A stretch of DNA of 64,000 bases, taken from Sphingobium aromaticiconvertens. Lineage in GTDB: Bacteria; Pseudomonadota; Alphaproteobacteria; Sphingomonadales; Sphingomonadaceae. The stretch covers positions 924,001-988,000 of the forward strand of contig NZ_JBANRJ010000001.1 of assembly GCF_037154075.1 (NCBI RefSeq), given 5' to 3'. This document shows positions 44,824 to 53,304 of this stretch, piece by piece (the stretch's first letter is position 1; the number at the start of each line of letters is the position of its first letter). The position numbers were made by a program, and so were the translations under genes. The notes below the pieces were generated by a model. That model did no database searches and was not told the DNA's origin. It worked only from the letters and a program-made list of their open reading frames with translations.

Positions 44824-45633
44824 ATGACACTTCCCACATTCTTCATCCCCCATGGGGGCGGTCCCTGCTTCTTCATGGACCCTGCCGATCCCGATCATCC
44901 CCACAGCGACCCGATGTGGCATCCGATGCAGGACTATCTGGCAGGTCTGATCGGCAGCTTGGCCGAACGTCCGCGCGCCATACTGCTGGTCTCGGGCCAT
45001 TGGGAGGCGCGGGACTTCACTGTTCATGTCGGCGAACGGCCGGAACTACTGTTCGACTATCACGGCTTCCCGCCGCACACTTATCAGTTGCGTTGGGATG
45101 CGTCGGGCGCGCCCGACGTCGCTCGCCGCGCCGCTGCATTGCTGGAAGGTGCCGGTTTCGCCACATCGGAGGAAACCGCACGCGGCTGGGACCATGGTGT
45201 TTTCATCCCCATGAAGGTCGCGGTCCCCAGCGCGGACATTCCACTGGCGCAGATCTCGCTTCGCCATGATCTTGATCCCGTTGCACATATCGCTGCCGGA
45301 CGGGCGCTTGCGCCCCTGCGCGACGAAGGCGTGCTGATCGTCGGATCGGGCATGAGCTTCCACAATTTGCGCGTGCGTGGGGCACAGGCGATGGCGCCGT
45401 CCGCCACCTGGGACGATGCGTTGACCGCGGCTGTGACCGATCCCGATGCCGATAGCCGCGCGCGACGGGTCGCCGCCTGGGATCATCTTCCCCACGCGCA
45501 TTTCGCTCACCCGCGCGAAGAGCATCTGTTGCCGCTGATGATCGCGTTGGGCGCTGGCGGCGACGATCCGGCTGTGCGCGATCATCGCAGCAGCGTGCTG
45601 GGCTGGACCGTCTCGGGCTACCGTTTCGGTTAG
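44824..45633 (+). CDS. DODA-type extradiol aromatic dioxygenase (YgiD-like)
   Basis: A 269-residue class III extradiol (LigB fold) enzyme of the 4,5-DOPA dioxygenase group. Metal-binding and catalytic His occur in PTFFIPHGGGPCFF, LLVSGHWEA, FDYHGFPPHTY, WDHGVFIPM and HFAHPREEHLLPL. These enzymes open catechol rings; in E. coli YgiD the physiological substrate is unclear. Start ATG 44824; no strong ribosome site. A palindromic repeat starts at the stop codon. Confidence 0.9.
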   Translation: MTLPTFFIPHGGGPCFFMDPADPDHPHSDPMWHPMQDYLAGLIGSLAERPRAILLVSGHWEARDFTVHVGERPELLFDYHGFPPHTYQLRWDASGAPDVARRAAALLEGAGFATSEETARGWDHGVFIPMKVAVPSADIPLAQISLRHDLDPVAHIAAGRALAPLRDEGVLIVGSGMSFHNLRVRGAQAMAPSATWDDALTAAVTDPDADSRARRVAAWDHLPHAHFAHPREEHLLPLMIALGAGGDDPAVRDHRSSVLGWTVSGYRFG

Positions 45634-45737
45634 AGCGTTTTCCAAGCAGGCGGAATCACCTGCTGGCTCAGAAAACGCGGTAAATCAAAAGACTAGACAG
45701 CCGCGCCGATGCAATCGGATCGGATTATGCTCTAGGG
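45631..45737. repeat. Palindromic intergenic repeat, copy 2
   Basis: Bounded by TAGAGCGTTTTCC and GATTATGCTCTA. Same architecture as 35831-35937, with GCGTTTTC/GAAAACGC and GCAGG/CCTGC where copy 1 has GCATTTTC/GAAAATGC and GCAGAT/ATCTGC. Confidence 0.75.
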
Positions 45738-45740
45738 TGG

Positions 45741-46277
45741 CTATGGCTTCTTCAACGCAGGCACCGTCCGCGCTGCATCCTCGGGTGTAATGCCGGGCGG
45801 CGGGGCGGCGGCGACCTGTTCCTCGCCCCGCATGACACGCGCCGCGCGCTTGATCGCCCCCCGCACGCGCGGATAAACCCCGCAGCGGCAGATATTGGTG
45901 ATCGCGCCGTCAATCTCGTCGTCGCTGGGGTCGCTGGTCCGCCTGAGCAGTACCGACGCCGCCATGATCATGCCGGGGATGCAATAGCCGCATTGCGACA
46001 CATTTTCCGCCGCGAATGCCTGTTGCAGCGGATGGCCGCGATCGGGGGATAGTGCCTCGATCGTGGTGACGAAGCGCCCTTCGGTCTTGCCGATGCTGAT
46101 CTGGCAGGATCGAACCGCTTCACCATCAATATCGACGGTGCAGGCCCCGCAATCGCCCGTCCCACAGCCATATTTCGTGCCCGTCAGGTTCGACGCATCA
46201 CGCAGCGCCCACAGTAAAGGCGTGTCCGGGTCCATTCGATATTGGACGGGGCGATCGTTGACGGTGAACCGGGTCAT
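45741..46277 (-). CDS. (2Fe-2S)-binding subunit of a xanthine oxidase-family hydroxylase, unpaired
   Basis: A 178-residue protein with two [2Fe-2S] clusters: plant-type ferredoxin CGTGDCGACTV ... RSC at the N-terminal half, and QCGYCIPGM ... ICRCGVYPRVRGAI in the C-terminal half. This is the small subunit of molybdenum hydroxylases such as isoquinoline 1-oxidoreductase or aldehyde dehydrogenases (IorA/CoxS type). The large molybdopterin subunit that should follow downstream is absent: the next thing is a palindromic repeat and a convergent gene. It may pair with a subunit elsewhere or be a remnant. A C-terminal ~30-residue Pro/Ala tail is extra. Confidence 0.88.
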   Translation of the reverse strand: MTRFTVNDRPVQYRMDPDTPLLWALRDASNLTGTKYGCGTGDCGACTVDIDGEAVRSCQISIGKTEGRFVTTIEALSPDRGHPLQQAFAAENVSQCGYCIPGMIMAASVLLRRTSDPSDDEIDGAITNICRCGVYPRVRGAIKRAARVMRGEEQVAAAPPPGITPEDAARTVPALKKP

Positions 46278-46343
46278 GTCGTTTGCTCTAGCGTAGCGGC
46301 GGGGGAGCGTCCAACAGCCTGTCGGATGTCGGCCGCGAAGCCC

Positions 46344-47102
46344 CTAGTCCCGCCAACTCTTGTCCTGCCGGTCGATCAGTCGCACCATCGCCTGAAAGTC
46401 GGGTACACCCGGCCCAACGGGCAGCGTCACGCCCGCCAGATCGCGTTGATGCACCGCGATCACCTCATGCGGGATCACCACCGGCGTGCCCGCTGCGCCA
46501 GTCGCCACCTGGATTTCGCAGGCGCGCTGGAGCATCCAGTGAGTCAGGAACGCCTTGGGCAGGCTATCGGCCATCACCAGCGTCCCATGGTTGCGCAGCA
46601 TCATGATTCGTTTGTCGCCCAGATTGGCAATCAGCCGTTCGCCCTCCTCGGGGCGAATCGTCACCCCCTCGAACTCGTGGTAGGCGATCCGCCCGATGAA
46701 GGCGGCGGCGTAGAAGTTTGTGGGCGTCAGTCCTTCGACGGTCGCGCTCACTGCCATGCCCGCTGTTGTATGGGTGTGGATGATGCAATGGGCGTCGGGC
46801 AAATGGCGGTGAAAGACGCTATGCTGGGTAAAGCCGGCGCGGTTGACGGGGTAGGGGCTGCCGTCCAGTACCGTGCCGTCAATGTCGATCTTGACCAGGT
46901 TGGACGCACAAACCTCTGAATAGAGCATACCGAACGGGTTGATGAGGAAAGCGCCGTCTTCGCCGGGTACCTTCAGCGTGATGTGGTTGTAGATCAATTC
47001 GGACCAGCCCATATGGTCGAAAATGCGATAACAGGCGGCTAGCTGCTGGCGCGCTTCCCGTTCCGCGTCACTCATGGTTGGGCTGTTGATGGCGGTAGCC
47101 AT
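46344..47102 (-). CDS. Class II aldolase/adducin family protein
   Basis: A 252-residue protein of the class II aldolase fold (fuculose-1-phosphate aldolase/adducin-head). Zinc ligands in IIHTHTTAGMAVSA and MLRNHGTLVM, with the acidic residue region EFEGVTI between. Many family members close to this one lack a proven aldolase activity. Leftward; downstream lies the 2Fe-2S gene. ATG 47102 is followed by a second in-frame Met at residue 10. Cytosolic. Confidence 0.9.
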   Translation of the reverse strand: MATAINSPTMSDAEREARQQLAACYRIFDHMGWSELIYNHITLKVPGEDGAFLINPFGMLYSEVCASNLVKIDIDGTVLDGSPYPVNRAGFTQHSVFHRHLPDAHCIIHTHTTAGMAVSATVEGLTPTNFYAAAFIGRIAYHEFEGVTIRPEEGERLIANLGDKRIMMLRNHGTLVMADSLPKAFLTHWMLQRACEIQVATGAAGTPVVIPHEVIAVHQRDLAGVTLPVGPGVPDFQAMVRLIDRQDKSWRD

Positions 47103-47325
47103 GGCGATCCTCCTTGTTTATTATGACCGCACTATCCCTCCGTCCGTCGCATATGTCGAGGGAGTCGGCTTTTGGGTTGAGTTTCTGCGACTCTGCTGGT
47201 AGGGCGCCAGCCATACGACGCAGGGTGACTTGCGGCGGCTTGTTGCTTTTTTGCTTTCGGCCGGCCCGTCGGGAAGGATTTTTTCCCGCCGATCCGACTG
47301 TTATCGACTGGAGATAGACTGGGTT

Positions 47326-47532
47326 ATGCAAATCATCGTTCGCGACAACAATGTCGATCAGGCCCTGCGCGCGCTCAAGAAGAAGCTGCAGCGCGAGGGT
47401 GTGTATCGCGAAATGAAGTTGCGTCGCCACTATGAGAAGCCCTCGGAAAAGCGCGCCCGTGAAAAGGCCGCTGCGGTTCGCCGCGCACGCAAACTGGAGC
47501 GCAAGCGCGCCGAGCGTGACGGCGTCCGGTAA
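47326..47532 (+). CDS. rpsU: 30S ribosomal protein S21
   Basis: A 68-residue basic protein starting [26 protein letters not shown], the S21 signature, with a Lys/Arg-rich tail ([15 protein letters not shown]). It binds near the 3' end of 16S rRNA and helps initiation. ATG 47326 with GGAG 13 bases upstream; the upstream in-frame extension is not used. Followed by an FKBP gene after 88 bases. Confidence 0.97.
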   Translation: MQIIVRDNNVDQALRALKKKLQREGVYREMKLRRHYEKPSEKRAREKAAAVRRARKLERKRAERDGVR

Positions 47533-47620
47533 GACGCCCCTGGCGTCCCGGCGGGGCGGCTGAAACGCCGCTCCGTGCCTGTTTTTTCCAACTTCCCCTC
47601 AGCTACAAGGCGCCAAAGCC

Positions 47621-48199
47621 ATGTCCACGACGGCCGTTCCCCTTCGCCCCATTGCAAAGGGGTCGTTGACCCGCCTGTGGATTGGTGTTGCTGCCGTGGC
47701 ACTCGCAGCAGGCGGTCTGGCCTGGGCGGGGCAGGGTGGTGTCGCTGCGACGCCGGTCAGCTTCCTTGCGGCCAATGCCGGGGAAGCGGGCGTCGTGACC
47801 ACGCCATCGGGGCTTCAACTCAAGGTGATCGAGGAGGGCAGCGGCCCGACTCTGACGGCTTCTGATGTTGCGCTGATCGGTTACAAGGGCACGCTGCTCG
47901 ACGGTACGGTCTTTGACGAGAATCCGCAGGCGGCGATGCCGGTGGATGGCGTCGTGCCGGGCTTCTCCGAAGGCCTGCAAAAGATGAAGAAGGGCGGCAA
48001 ATACAAGCTGTGGATTCCGCCGCAGCTTGGCTATGGCGCCGAAGATAATGGCCCGATCCCCGGCAATTCGCTGCTGGTCTTCGATATCCATGTCATCGAT
48101 TTTAAATCGAAGGCGGAAATCATGCAGATGCAGCAGATGATGCAACATCAGGGCGGCGCCGGCGCACCGCCAATACCGCCGCAGATGCCGGGTCAGTAA
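47621..48199 (+). CDS. FKBP-type peptidyl-prolyl cis-trans isomerase, membrane-anchored
   Basis: A 192-residue folding catalyst. One N-terminal membrane anchor/signal (LWIGVAAVALAAGGLAWAG), then an FKBP domain: DVALIGYKGTLLDGTVFDE, FSEGLQKMKKGGKYKLWIPPQLGYG, GNSLLVFDIHVID. The active-site aromatic residues are retained. Met/Gln/Pro-rich tail (MQMQQMMQHQ). Predicted in the periplasm. Ends at a terminator shared with the AI-2E-type gene. Confidence 0.92.
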   Translation: MSTTAVPLRPIAKGSLTRLWIGVAAVALAAGGLAWAGQGGVAATPVSFLAANAGEAGVVTTPSGLQLKVIEEGSGPTLTASDVALIGYKGTLLDGTVFDENPQAAMPVDGVVPGFSEGLQKMKKGGKYKLWIPPQLGYGAEDNGPIPGNSLLVFDIHVIDFKSKAEIMQMQQMMQHQGGAGAPPIPPQMPGQ

Positions 48200-48243
48200 A
48201 GCGCCACCGAGCGCCAAAGAACACTGAGCGCCAAAGAAGATGC

Positions 48244-48279
48244 AAAAACGGGCCTGCCTCTCCAGTCAGGCCCGTTTTT
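48244..48279. terminator. Bidirectional intrinsic terminator
   Basis: AAAAACGGGCCTG (48244-48256) pairs with CAGGCCCGTTTTT (48267-48279). Strong stem and T-runs both ways; it overlaps the last codons of the AI-2E-type transporter gene on the minus strand. Confidence 0.85.
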
Positions 48280-49357
48280 CTATGGTCCGTGGTTCAGTCT
48301 GGCCGCTCGCCTTGGCGCCCAGCGTCCTGGAGCGTTCTTCCAGATAGACCTTGATCATTGCGACGATCGGATCGGCCAGAAACAGGCCCATGATGCCGAA
48401 CAGCGCGCCAAACAGGATCTGCGCGGCCAACACCAGTGCAGGGGCAAGGTCGGTCGCCTTTTTCGCGACCATCGGCACGATCAGATAGCCATCGACGATC
48501 TGTACCGCCAGATAGACGCCAAAGGCATAAAGGCCGGTATTGGTGCCAGCCGAAAAGCCCACCAATATGATCAGCACGCCGGAAATGATCGACCCGATAT
48601 TGGGGAGGAAGGCGAACAGGCCGGTCAGGATGCCCAGCAGTCCCGCCATCGGTACGCCGCCCGCCCACAGCAGCAGCCATGTGCCAACACCCTCGACCGT
48701 CATGCCGATCAGCCGCCCGAACATCAGCCGCCGCAGCGTCCAGCCCATCTTGTCGGCGATGGTGTAGAAATTGGCGCGCTTTTCCATCGGCAGCATCCAG
48801 GCGACGCCGCGTTCATAGAGTTTTGGCTCGACCGCGATGAAGATCGCCAGCACCAGCATCATAACGCCGCTGGTGATGGCGCCGACCGCCGTGCCTACGG
48901 CCGCCGTGACCCGGCCCATCGAACTCATCGCCTGGGTGGCGAGGCTCTTGAGGTCTTCCGGCGTGGTCGTGATGCCCATTTGCTGCATCCAGCCGCCGAT
49001 GCGCGTGACCTGCGCCTCCACGATGGTCCGCATCGCCTGCGCCTGCGCGGCGAGGCTCGATCCGGTGAGGTAGAAAGTGTAGACCATGAAGGCGACCGCA
49101 CCGAGCAGCACGATTGTCAGCCGCCAGCCGCGGCCTATCGGCGCGGTACGACCCAACAGGCGTGTGCCGCCGTCCATCATCGTCGCCAGCACCAACGCGC
49201 CCATCACCAGCATCAGCGGCTGCGCCAGCAGCACCAGCAGCGCGATGGCGATCCCCAGCGCAAACCAGACGCCTGCGCGCTTCAGTTCATGCTGGACGAG
49301 GGGGCTTTGCAATTCGCTGGGGCCTGGCTCCTCAACATGCATTTGTTTGTCGCTCAA
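48266..49357 (-). CDS. AI-2E family (TqsA/PerM-like) membrane transporter
   Basis: A 363-residue integral membrane protein with ~8 helices, for example AGVWFALGIAIALLVLLAQPLMLVMGALVLATMMD and LVLAAQILFGALFGIMGLFLADPIVAMIKVYLEE, and the cytosolic segment LRRLMFGRLIGMTVEGVG and GLFAFLPNIGSIISGVLIILVG (conserved glycine/proline-rich motif). The family includes proton-driven exporters; substrate unknown. TTG 49357 has AAGGGG upstream; ATG 49342 is the alternative. It follows lepB by 20 bases. Confidence 0.9.
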   Translation of the reverse strand: MSDKQMHVEEPGPSELQSPLVQHELKRAGVWFALGIAIALLVLLAQPLMLVMGALVLATMMDGGTRLLGRTAPIGRGWRLTIVLLGAVAFMVYTFYLTGSSLAAQAQAMRTIVEAQVTRIGGWMQQMGITTTPEDLKSLATQAMSSMGRVTAAVGTAVGAITSGVMMLVLAIFIAVEPKLYERGVAWMLPMEKRANFYTIADKMGWTLRRLMFGRLIGMTVEGVGTWLLLWAGGVPMAGLLGILTGLFAFLPNIGSIISGVLIILVGFSAGTNTGLYAFGVYLAVQIVDGYLIVPMVAKKATDLAPALVLAAQILFGALFGIMGLFLADPIVAMIKVYLEERSRTLGAKASGQTEPRTIEKRA

Positions 49358-49377
49358 GCCCGGCCCCTTTCATTGCC

Positions 49378-50304
49378 TTATTTCGGGGGTGTAACGCTTG
49401 CCGGTCTCAGGCTGTTCCCGGCGCGCTCGCCACGCAGGGCGCGGAACCAACTGACAGGGTTCCAGTTGGCGTTGCCGTCCAGCGAGAAGGTGATGAATTC
49501 GGCCCGGCCGCCGATCGTTTCCCACGGTACCGGTCCGCCAAGGCCATTTTCCTCCAGCGGAGCGCGGCTGTCGGCGCTGTTGTCGCGATTGTCCCCCATC
49601 AGGAAAACGTGATTGGTGGGAACGCGCACAGGTCCGTACCAGTCGAGCGCGCTCGGGCCGACATCGATGGTCAGATAGGTCTTGCCATTGGGCAGGATTT
49701 CCTGTCGCACCGGCAACTCGCAATAATCCAACCCGTCGGCGGCCTGGATCAGCGCACCGGGAAATTGCGAAGGCGGGCAGGGGGCGTTGGCATCAATGGG
49801 AATGCGGATTGGCTTTACCGCCTTCTGCTTCAATGCGATCCCGTTCAGGATCACCTGGCCGCCACGCACCTCTATGATGTCGCCGGGCAGGCCGATGACG
49901 CGCTTGATATAATCCTCTCGCCGGTTCTGGGGCGAAACGATGACGATGTCGCCGCGCGCGGGCAGGCGGCCGAATATCCGTCCGCCGATGAAGGGCAGGG
50001 GATGAAAACTGGGCGATACATAGGACCAGCCGTAAGGGAATTTGCTGACCACCAGCCGATCGCCTTTGAGCAGCACCGGCATCATCGATTCGCTGGGGAT
50101 ATAGAAAGGCTTGGCGACGAAACTGTGGAACGCCAGCACCGCCAGGATCAACAGGACGATGCTCTTGACCTCATGCCACCAGTTGACCGGGGGCGTGCCA
50201 CTCTCTGCGACAGGCCCGCCCTCGATTAACGGCGCGCCATTGTCGGATGCGCTGTCATAGGGGACAGGCTTGGTGGAATGCTCGGTCATGTCGGCTGCCG
50301 TCAT
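49378..50304 (-). CDS. lepB: Signal peptidase I
   Basis: A 308-residue membrane-bound Ser/Lys peptidase that cleaves signal peptides. One main transmembrane segment (VKSIVLLILAVLAFHSFVA) is followed by box B with the catalytic Ser (PFYIPSESMMPVL), box D with the catalytic Lys (DYIKRVIGLPGD) and box E (GDNRDNSADSR). Part of the alphaproteobacterial pyrE-pdxJ-acpS-lepB block. In many relatives rnc and era follow lepB; here an AI-2E-type gene follows instead. ATG 50304 or ATG 50289. Confidence 0.96.
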   Translation of the reverse strand: MTAADMTEHSTKPVPYDSASDNGAPLIEGGPVAESGTPPVNWWHEVKSIVLLILAVLAFHSFVAKPFYIPSESMMPVLLKGDRLVVSKFPYGWSYVSPSFHPLPFIGGRIFGRLPARGDIVIVSPQNRREDYIKRVIGLPGDIIEVRGGQVILNGIALKQKAVKPIRIPIDANAPCPPSQFPGALIQAADGLDYCELPVRQEILPNGKTYLTIDVGPSALDWYGPVRVPTNHVFLMGDNRDNSADSRAPLEENGLGGPVPWETIGGRAEFITFSLDGNANWNPVSWFRALRGERAGNSLRPASVTPPK

Positions 50305-50336
50305 GGGAATTGAACGCTCGTTCGGAATGGTCCGCC

Positions 50337-50738
50337 TTATTGCGGCAGAACCTCGATGATTACAAATGCCTGCGCCCAGGGATGGTCATCGGTCAAGGTC
50401 AGGTGAATCACGGGCCTGTGCCCATCTGGTACAAGGGCGTTCAATCGGTCCAGCGCGCCGCCGGACAGCGCCAGCGTCGGCGCGCCCGAGGGGGCGTTCA
50501 CCACCCCGATATCGCGCATGAACACGCCGCGTTTGAAGCCCGTCCCGACGGCCTTCGAAAAGGCCTCCTTGGCGGCAAAGCGCTTGGCTAGCGTACCGGC
50601 CTTGGTAAAGGGTCGGCGATCCGCCTTGGCCCGCTCGACGTCGGTAAACACCCGCTGTTCGAATCGCGTTCCGAACCGGTCGAGCGATGCCTGTATCCGC
50701 TCGATATTGCAGAGGTCAGAGCCAAGCCCGATAATCAC
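50337..50738 (-). CDS. acpS: Holo-[acyl-carrier-protein] synthase
   Basis: A 133-residue phosphopantetheinyl transferase that activates ACP for fatty-acid synthesis. [14 protein letters not shown] and [15 protein letters not shown] (metal- and CoA-binding) are typical. GTG 50738 gives the normal family N-terminus; the frame upstream (to 50786) overlaps pdxJ and is unlikely. Between pdxJ (13 bases) and lepB (32 bases). Confidence 0.95.
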   Translation of the reverse strand: MIIGLGSDLCNIERIQASLDRFGTRFEQRVFTDVERAKADRRPFTKAGTLAKRFAAKEAFSKAVGTGFKRGVFMRDIGVVNAPSGAPTLALSGGALDRLNALVPDGHRPVIHLTLTDDHPWAQAFVIIEVLPQ

Positions 50739-50751
50739 GCGCCTGTTGCTT

Positions 50752-51480
50752 TCATCGGGCCAGATCCATCTGCCGCCGCATCTCACGGATGCTGGCCTCC
50801 AGCCCGCCGAAGATCGCCTCGCCGATCAGGAAGTGGCCGATATTGAGCTCGGCGACCTGCGGAATGGCGGCGACGGGTCCGACATTGTCGAAGGTCAGGC
50901 CGTGGCCTGCATGGGGTTCGATGCCGTTTTTGGCCGCCAGCGCCGCGGCGTCAGCCAGCCGCCGCAATTCGCCAGCCCGTTCTTCGCCCACCAGATGGGC
51001 GTAGCGGCCGGTGTGAAATTCGACCACCGGCGCGGCAAGCCGAATCGCCGCCTCAATCTGTACCGGGTCCGGTTCGATGAACAGGCTGACACGGATGCCC
51101 GCATCGCTCAACGCGCCGACGATTGGTTTGAGCGCTTCGATCTGCCCGGAGGCGTCCAGCCCACCTTCGGTCGTGCGTTCTTCACGCTTTTCCGGGACGA
51201 TGCAGGCGGCGTGCGGACGATATTTTAACGCAATGCCCAACATTTCCTGTGTCGCTGCCATCTCCAGATTGAGTGGCACGGTCAGCGCGGCCATCAGCGT
51301 GGCGATGTCTTCATCGCGAATATGCCGTCGATCCTCCCGCAAATGAGCGGTGATACCGTCTGCGCCAGCCTTGGCCGCCAGCAGCGCCGCCTTCACCGGA
51401 TCGGGATGCTCGCCACCACGCGCGTTACGGATCGTCGCGACATGGTCGATATTGACGCCCAGGCGAAGATGCGTGCTCAT
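50752..51480 (-). CDS. pdxJ: Pyridoxine 5'-phosphate synthase
   Basis: A 242-residue TIM-barrel enzyme, last step of vitamin B6 synthesis from deoxyxylulose phosphate. [73 protein letters not shown] and [14 protein letters not shown] are all PdxJ landmarks. ATG 51480. It follows pyrE by 7 bases and precedes acpS. Confidence 0.97.
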   Translation of the reverse strand: MSTHLRLGVNIDHVATIRNARGGEHPDPVKAALLAAKAGADGITAHLREDRRHIRDEDIATLMAALTVPLNLEMAATQEMLGIALKYRPHAACIVPEKREERTTEGGLDASGQIEALKPIVGALSDAGIRVSLFIEPDPVQIEAAIRLAAPVVEFHTGRYAHLVGEERAGELRRLADAAALAAKNGIEPHAGHGLTFDNVGPVAAIPQVAELNIGHFLIGEAIFGGLEASIREMRRQMDLAR

Positions 51481-51487
51481 GGTCGGA

Positions 51488-52084
51488 TCAGGCCTTTCGG
51501 CTGCCCGGCTTGATTGCCGGGATCTCCGCCAGTTCAGGCGGCACCGCGTCTGCATCATAGACCGGGAAGTTGATGCTGACGAGCGGGTAGAAGGGTACGC
51601 CCAGTTCGACTTCGCCCGCCGACCGGTCGACCAGCGCGACCTCTGCGATCACGATTCCACCCTCGGCTGCCACGGCATCGATCGCCTGGCGGGAGGAAAG
51701 GCCCGTGGTCACCACATCCTCGACCATCAGCACCTTCTGGCCGGGTGTGATCGCGAATCCGCGGCGCAATTCGAACGTGCCCTCAGGCCGCTCCAGAAAC
51801 ACCGCGTCCTTTTCCAGTGCGCGCCCGACCTCATGGCCTATAATAAGGCCACCCATCGCTGGAGAGACGACCAGATCGATCTCGTTGCGCAGTTCACGGG
51901 GCAACTGTTGCACGGCGGCGCGGGCCAGTCGCCCAGCCCGGTCAGCATTCATCAACACGCGGGCGCATTGCAGATAATTGCCGCTACGCCGACCCGAAGA
52001 CAGGATGAAATGTCCTTCGAGCAGGGCGCCAGCCGCCCGAAATTCCGCCAATACCTCTTCGTCCGTCATGTTCGTGCCGTTCAT
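51488..52084 (-). CDS. pyrE: Orotate phosphoribosyltransferase
   Basis: A 198-residue pyrimidine-synthesis enzyme joining orotate and PRPP to [40 protein letters not shown] and the PRPP motif [14 protein letters not shown] are diagnostic. ATG 52084 ([10 protein letters not shown]) preferred; ATG 52069 possible. First gene of a leftward pyrE-pdxJ-acpS-lepB operon. Divergent from the cytochrome oxidase operon. Confidence 0.96.
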   Translation of the reverse strand: MNGTNMTDEEVLAEFRAAGALLEGHFILSSGRRSGNYLQCARVLMNADRAGRLARAAVQQLPRELRNEIDLVVSPAMGGLIIGHEVGRALEKDAVFLERPEGTFELRRGFAITPGQKVLMVEDVVTTGLSSRQAIDAVAAEGGIVIAEVALVDRSAGEVELGVPFYPLVSINFPVYDADAVPPELAEIPAIKPGSRKA

Positions 52085-52178
52085 TACTGCGCCCCGGTGC
52101 GCGGGGGCTGTGCGCGGTGAGCGAGATAGGCGGGCCACTGGCGCGTTGCAACAGCGAAGAAAATCTGCTCCAGCACGC

Positions 52179-52207
52179 TTGAGGCATTAAAAAACCATGC
52201 CTATAAG
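52179..52207 (+). promoter_or_regulatory. Sigma-70-like promoter of the cytochrome oxidase operon
   Basis: TTGAGG (52179-52184), 17-base spacer, TATAAG (52202-52207), 91 bases before ctaC. Spacing and both hexamers are good. Confidence 0.55.
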
Positions 52208-52297
52208 CCGCGGCTGACCGACCGGGCGGGGGAGATGCGCGATATGCGTGCCCTTCGTCGCAACGGCGCCAAGGGGTTACGGGGTATCGAGACGCTT

Positions 52298-53287
52298 ATG
52301 AAGATGGTGAAATCGCTTGTTCTCGCCGGGTTGCTGGCTTTTGCCCCGACCCTTGGCCTGAGCGGTCAGGCAATGGCGCAGGACAATGCCGCCGCGACGG
52401 CCGCACCGGCCGATTCGGCTGACGCCAATGTCGCCAATGCGACCGCCGCCGCACCTGCGGTCAAGGTTGCTGCCCCTCCGCGCATGAAGCCGACCGAAGG
52501 CATCGGTATGCCGCGTCCGGGCGAATATACGTTGCAGGAACAGTTCAGCCCGACCGGCCACACGGCTCGCTGGCTGCATGACAAGATGCTGTTGCCGATC
52601 TGCTTCATCATCTCGATCTTCGTTCTGATCCTGATGATCTACGCGATGATCAAGTTCCGTCGCTCGGCAAACCCGGTCCCGTCGAAGACCGCGCACAACA
52701 CGCTGATCGAAGTTCTGTGGACCGTGATCCCGGTTGTCATCCTGCTGGTGATCGCGGTGCCTTCGATCGGCCTGCTCGCCGACCAGTACAAGCCAGCGCC
52801 CAAGGATGCGCTGACCGTCAAGGTTACCGGCTACCAGTGGTATTGGGGTTATGAATATCCCGATGCGGGCATCCCCGAATTCGTGTCGAACATGCTGACA
52901 GCGGAAAAGGCGCTTGAAAATGGCGAGCCGCATCTGCTGGCCGCTGACAACCGCCTGGTTCTGCCGGTCGGTCGCCCGATCAAGCTGATCATCACTGGCG
53001 CCGACGTGATCCACAGCTTCGCGGTTCCCTCGCTCTGGATGAAGATGGATGCCGTTCCCGGCCGCCTAAATGAAAAGAGCCTGACGATCGAGAAGCCGGG
53101 CGTCTATTATGGCCAGTGCTCGGAACTGTGCGGCGCGCGTCACGGCTTCATGCCGATCGCGATCGAGGCGCTGCCTCCCGCCCAGTTCGACCAGTGGGTG
53201 CTCTCGCAGGGCGGCACGCTGCCGGGCGCCAAGCCCGCGGCGGCAACTGCCGCTGCCGCCGCGCCCGCCGCCCCTGCCAAGCTTTGA
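52298..53287 (+). CDS. ctaC: Cytochrome c oxidase subunit II
   Basis: A ~329-residue subunit II of the aa3-type oxidase. Signal peptide to AMA-QDN, an Ala/Pro-rich linker, two transmembrane helices (LPICFIISIFVLILMIYAMI and LWTVIPVVILLVIAVPSIGLLA), and a CuA domain with VTGYQWYWGYEYPD and the ligands in VIHSFAVPS and CSELCGARHGFM. It takes electrons from cytochrome c. An Ala/Pro-rich tail ends the protein. ATG 52298; upstream ATG 52235 is less likely. First of the operon. Confidence 0.96.
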   Translation: MKMVKSLVLAGLLAFAPTLGLSGQAMAQDNAAATAAPADSADANVANATAAAPAVKVAAPPRMKPTEGIGMPRPGEYTLQEQFSPTGHTARWLHDKMLLPICFIISIFVLILMIYAMIKFRRSANPVPSKTAHNTLIEVLWTVIPVVILLVIAVPSIGLLADQYKPAPKDALTVKVTGYQWYWGYEYPDAGIPEFVSNMLTAEKALENGEPHLLAADNRLVLPVGRPIKLIITGADVIHSFAVPSLWMKMDAVPGRLNEKSLTIEKPGVYYGQCSELCGARHGFMPIAIEALPPAQFDQWVLSQGGTLPGAKPAAATAAAAAPAAPAKL

Positions 53288-53304
53288 TGTAAGGTCCGAT
53301 AGTC

